From Echinicola arenosa (GTDB lineage Bacteria > Bacteroidota > Bacteroidia > Cytophagales > Cyclobacteriaceae), in assembly GCF_014841125.1 (NCBI RefSeq), contig NZ_JACYTQ010000003.1, forward strand, positions 124,001-188,000: 64,000 nt of DNA, written 5' to 3'. The notes under the pieces are model-generated. The model was not told the DNA's origin and did not search any database. It saw nothing but the letters and a program-made list of their open reading frames with translations. The position numbers and the translations under genes were made by a program. Shown here piece after piece: positions 61,483 to 64,000 of the stretch (position 1 is its first letter; each line of letters opens with the position of its first letter).

Positions 61483-62100
61483 ATGTATGGAATAATTCAC
61501 TACTTAAATCTTATTACTTTGACTGGAGCAGTGTTTTTTGGTTGGAAGCATTATGCCAAAAGTAATCTTCCAACCAAAATTTTCACCATTACTTTTTCTC
61601 TTGTTTATTTAATTCAAATATCTAGTTTCTTACTGGCTAGATTTGGAATAAATAACTTGTTATTATTTCATTTTTATTTTGCCTTTCAATTAATAGGCTA
61701 TGGATTATTTTACTGGAAGATTCTAAATAGCCGTAAGGTTAAGATGGTTTTTTTATTGGGACTAATTCTATGTGTCGGGTTAATTGGTTATGAATACAGT
61801 TCCAAATGGAATAATTTAAGTGGGGTTTTTGGAGGGTATTCTTATTTTAGTATGAATCTCTTATTTGTTTTCGCTTCTATTTTCCATTTGGTGAACGGTG
61901 TAATTAACAATCAAGAAGAAGGTTTCAGGTTTATCAATTACGGAATGGTTGTTTATCTAGGAGGTAGCTCGATTATATTTTTGTTAGGAGAGAGTCTTTC
62001 TAAAATTGAATGGAAACCGATTTTGCTGTTTAATGTAGTGTTATTTATGATTTTCCAAGTCTTTTATTTTCTAGAAATATGGAAAGTCAAAAGTTCGTAA
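61483..62100 (+). CDS. Multi-pass membrane protein, unknown (7-TM-like)
   Basis: A 205-residue protein with about seven hydrophobic segments and very short loops, with no enzymatic motif seen. Its end overlaps the start of the sensor kinase gene by 22 bases, so they are translationally coupled. Membrane proteins in this position often serve as the input partner of kinases lacking their own sensor domain, as here, where the kinase has just one membrane helix. That link is inferred. Confidence 0.6.
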   Translation: MYGIIHYLNLITLTGAVFFGWKHYAKSNLPTKIFTITFSLVYLIQISSFLLARFGINNLLLFHFYFAFQLIGYGLFYWKILNSRKVKMVFLLGLILCVGLIGYEYSSKWNNLSGVFGGYSYFSMNLLFVFASIFHLVNGVINNQEEGFRFINYGMVVYLGGSSIIFLLGESLSKIEWKPILLFNVVLFMIFQVFYFLEIWKVKSS

Positions 62101-62849
62101 ACTACATACTGCTTGCAATTTCACTGGTATTGGTGCTTGCGGTTATTATCATTGTCGCTGTCGAGCTTATGAGAAGGAAGGTGATCAAAGAACAAATGCT
62201 TAACGCAGAACTAAAGCTCAAACATCAAACTGACCTTCTACACACTGTGATTCGGTCTCAGGAAGAAGAGCGGCGGCGTGTTTCTGATATTTTACATGAT
62301 GATATTGGTTCGAAATTAACAACGATAAAATTAAGCCTGTACCAACTTTCTGGAAATGACAATTTGGAGCTGTTAAATGGTCTTAAGGAGCTTTCTGAAA
62401 AGGTGGTCAGCAGGACGAGAGAATTATCCCATGCTTACTCTCCACTAATCGTAGAGAAGTTTGGTTTGGAAGCTGGTATCCATGAACTATTGGATGAAGT
62501 CCAGACAGGGTCAAGGATCGGGACCCGTTTTAAAGTGGACATTGAAGAAAACTTATTGGATCAGGAAACCCGTCTGATCATTTATCGAATTAGCCAGGAA
62601 TTGATTAATAACACGGTAAAGCATGCTGATGCACAAGAGATAAAAATTAATATTCGTGTGAATGACGATGGTCTGTTCTACCTTTATGAAGATAATGGGA
62701 AAGGCTTCGATGTGAAAAAATCGAGTGATGGATTAGGCATGTTGAACCTTCAAAATCGTGTGGATATGATGAAAGGTAGTTTGGAAACCTGGAGTGAGCA
62801 GGGAAAAGGAATGAAAGTAACGATAAAAAAGTCTTTTGATGGATCTTAA
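62079..62849 (+). CDS. NarL-type sensor histidine kinase
   Basis: A 256-residue kinase with one N-terminal membrane helix (residues 7-30), a short coiled linker, and the HisKA_3 dimerization domain with His73 in SDILHDDIGSKLT, followed by a HATPase domain with N-box INNTVKHAD and G-box DNGKGFD and GLGMLNLQNR. No periplasmic sensor is present. The frame overlaps the membrane protein gene by 22 bases and the response-regulator gene by about 11. Confidence 0.9.
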   Translation: MESQKFVNYILLAISLVLVLAVIIIVAVELMRRKVIKEQMLNAELKLKHQTDLLHTVIRSQEEERRRVSDILHDDIGSKLTTIKLSLYQLSGNDNLELLNGLKELSEKVVSRTRELSHAYSPLIVEKFGLEAGIHELLDEVQTGSRIGTRFKVDIEENLLDQETRLIIYRISQELINNTVKHADAQEIKINIRVNDDGLFYLYEDNGKGFDVKKSSDGLGMLNLQNRVDMMKGSLETWSEQGKGMKVTIKKSFDGS

Positions 62850-63540
62850 AACAAATATAGTCTTGGCGGATGATGAAACACTTTTTAGGGGTGTGCTTAA
62901 GCAGATGTTAGAAAGTACAGGGAAATTTGAAGTGCTTTTTGATGCTGGCAATGGAGCAGAACTTATTGAAAAGCTAGCAGCCGCCGAGAAGGTTGATTTT
63001 CCAGATATTGTGCTGATGGATCTAAAAATGCCTGAAATGAATGGTATAGAGGCCACGAAGGTGATTACAAAAAAATATCCTGACCTTAAAGTAATCGCTT
63101 TGACCACTCATAAAGGAAAACCATTTATTCTTAATATGCTCAACCTTGGAGCTGCGGGTTATATCACAAAAGATGCAGAACCAGATGAAATGGTCCAAAC
63201 AATCAATGAGGTGGCGGCAAAGGGCTTTTATTATAGCCAAGAAGTGCTTCAAATTATTAATGGAGACTTTCTCAATAGAAATAAAAAAAACAGTGTTTCT
63301 CCTTTAGATCCTGGCTTCATTACCAAAAGGGAAAAGGAGGTTTTACTTTTGCTTTGTCAACAGTTTAGAACCCAAGAAATAGCTGAAAAGCTGTTTTTGA
63401 GTGAAAGAACGGTTGAAGGACACCGAAATAACTTGTTGAGCAAAACAAACTCAAAGAATGTAGTGGGTTTGATTGTTTACGGTTTACAGCATGAAATTAT
63501 TGATATAAGTGACCTTACCGATCCGATCAACGGAATATAA
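62839..63540 (+). CDS. NarL/LuxR-family response regulator
   Basis: A 233-residue regulator: receiver domain with acidic pocket Asp11-Asp12, phosphoacceptor Asp61 in VLMDLKMPEM and GAAGYITKD near the switch lysine, then a GerE-type helix-turn-helix (REKEVLLLLCQQFRTQEIAE, SERTVEGHRNNLL). The ATG at 62839 is preferred over the TTG before it. It overlaps the kinase gene by 11 bases and is its evident partner. The regulated promoters are not identified. Confidence 0.92.
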   Translation: MDLKTNIVLADDETLFRGVLKQMLESTGKFEVLFDAGNGAELIEKLAAAEKVDFPDIVLMDLKMPEMNGIEATKVITKKYPDLKVIALTTHKGKPFILNMLNLGAAGYITKDAEPDEMVQTINEVAAKGFYYSQEVLQIINGDFLNRNKKNSVSPLDPGFITKREKEVLLLLCQQFRTQEIAEKLFLSERTVEGHRNNLLSKTNSKNVVGLIVYGLQHEIIDISDLTDPINGI

Positions 63541-63859
63541 GTTTTTATACTTTTGGAGTAGAAATACTTGGTTTTTGAAATGGTGGTTTATCCCCTTTAT
63601 TTTTTTGTTTATTTCCACCAATTTTGAATAGACATCAACGAACAGGGGATTTCACCAACCAAATCCAGCAAAGCTATCCTTTATAGTGGGAGTGAAATCA
63701 ATTTGACATTTAGTCATCAATCAATAGTGGTTGTTTAGGTAAACCTATGTTTGCCGATAACCGCATTTTTGGAAAAGAATATCAAAATTCGGAGTAAGCC
63801 GAAAATCCTTTCAAAAGAGTAGGCAAAACCAAGTTTTTCAACTTTAAATTTTTAATATT
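63541..63859. other. Intergenic region before the last partial gene
   Basis: A 319-base AT-rich gap. I see small imperfect hairpins (for example TTCGG/CCGAA around 63800) and no gene, promoter match or repeat of confidence. Confidence 0.35.
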
Positions 63860-64000
63860 ATGGGAATCAGCATTAGTATTATTGCAGGAAAAGACAAATC
63901 TGTCTCCAGTGTCAATGCAAGTGGAACCGTTCAGCATGTCATCACCGATGATGAAAGAACGACCTTTAGATTGGGCGATAAACAGTTAAAAGACGCTGTA
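63860..64000 (+). CDS. Partial gene, unknown product (N-terminus)
   Basis: An open frame of 47 codons starting at ATG 63860 and continuing past the right edge. It begins MGISISIIAGKDKSVSSV and reads on without a stop. I see no signal peptide and cannot assign a family. It could be the first gene of a new operon, because it is preceded by a 319-base gap. Confidence 0.5.
   Translation, partial: MGISISIIAGKDKSVSSVNASGTVQHVITDDERTTFRLGDKQLKDAV

Noticed and set aside
1-64000. Mobile element, prophage or integrative island
   Set aside because: No transposase, integrase, phage structural gene, tRNA-linked repeat or flanking direct repeat was found in the window.

Overview
This window reads as a chromosomal segment of a low-GC Bacteroidota, most likely a marine or soil Cytophagales of the Cyclobacteriaceae type (Echinicola, Algoriphagus or Cyclobacterium-like). 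Supporting signs are a SusC/SusD pair, an ECF sigma/FecR cascade, a type IX secretion (T9SS) sorting domain, many short-lipobox lipoproteins, sparse Shine-Dalgarno sequences, and -7 boxes of the Bacteroidota TAnnTTTG form. The genus is inference. I see no rRNA, tRNA, CRISPR array, insertion sequence or prophage.

Layout, left to right. 1-6400 (minus): one tightly packed operon of lipid-type enzymes, made of an alpha/beta hydrolase, an acetoacetate-decarboxylase-family protein, three small membrane proteins, a patatin, a membrane-anchored metallophosphoesterase and the start of a flavin oxidoreductase. 6679-8090 (plus): an exported alkaline-phosphatase-superfamily hydrolase and a NUDIX hydrolase. 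8187-12531 (minus): ECF sigma, FecR, a hybrid STN/repeat outer-membrane protein and a second protein built from the same 15-residue repeat. 12644-14948 (minus): fatty acid desaturase and an NAPE-PLD-like metallo-beta-lactamase-fold hydrolase. 15204-19523 (minus): molybdate ABC transporter (modABC) with a tandem Mop protein and an N-acyl-D-amino-acid deacylase. 19755-20876 (plus): GH105-type glycoside hydrolase. 20980-31276 (minus): SusC, SusD, a FAS1 lipoprotein, a small lipoprotein, a thioredoxin-fold protein and an M16 peptidase, looking like a protein or peptide uptake locus. 32420-38018 (plus): a stand-alone aceK, a DUF4136 lipoprotein, a sulfatase and a DUF4861 lipoprotein. 38110-42545 (minus): a TolC/HlyD/ABC export operon whose ABC ATPase motifs are degenerate. 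43074-43532 (plus): a small lipoprotein. 43855-49575 (minus): TonB receptor, beta-propeller phytase and a TPR/HTH regulator. 49971-59912 (plus): HlyD-like protein, VTC-domain polyphosphate-polymerase-like protein, DUF4956 membrane protein, a T9SS-exported CotH-kinase-family protein, a lipoprotein, and two Wzi-like outer-membrane proteins. 60147-60539 (minus): acyl-CoA thioesterase. 61113-63540 (plus): an unknown small protein, an unknown membrane protein and a NarL-type two-component pair. 63860-64000: start of an unknown gene.

The strongest candidate for a poorly described system is the 49971-59912 block. It joins enzymes of phosphate-polymer and protein-kinase-like chemistry (VTC, CotH) with an inner-membrane protein (DUF4956), an adaptor (HlyD) and two capsule-assembly-like barrels. 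It may build or modify a phosphorylated surface polymer. Second come the 1-6400 lipid operon and the sigma/FecR system whose STN effector is a repeat protein rather than a TonB receptor.
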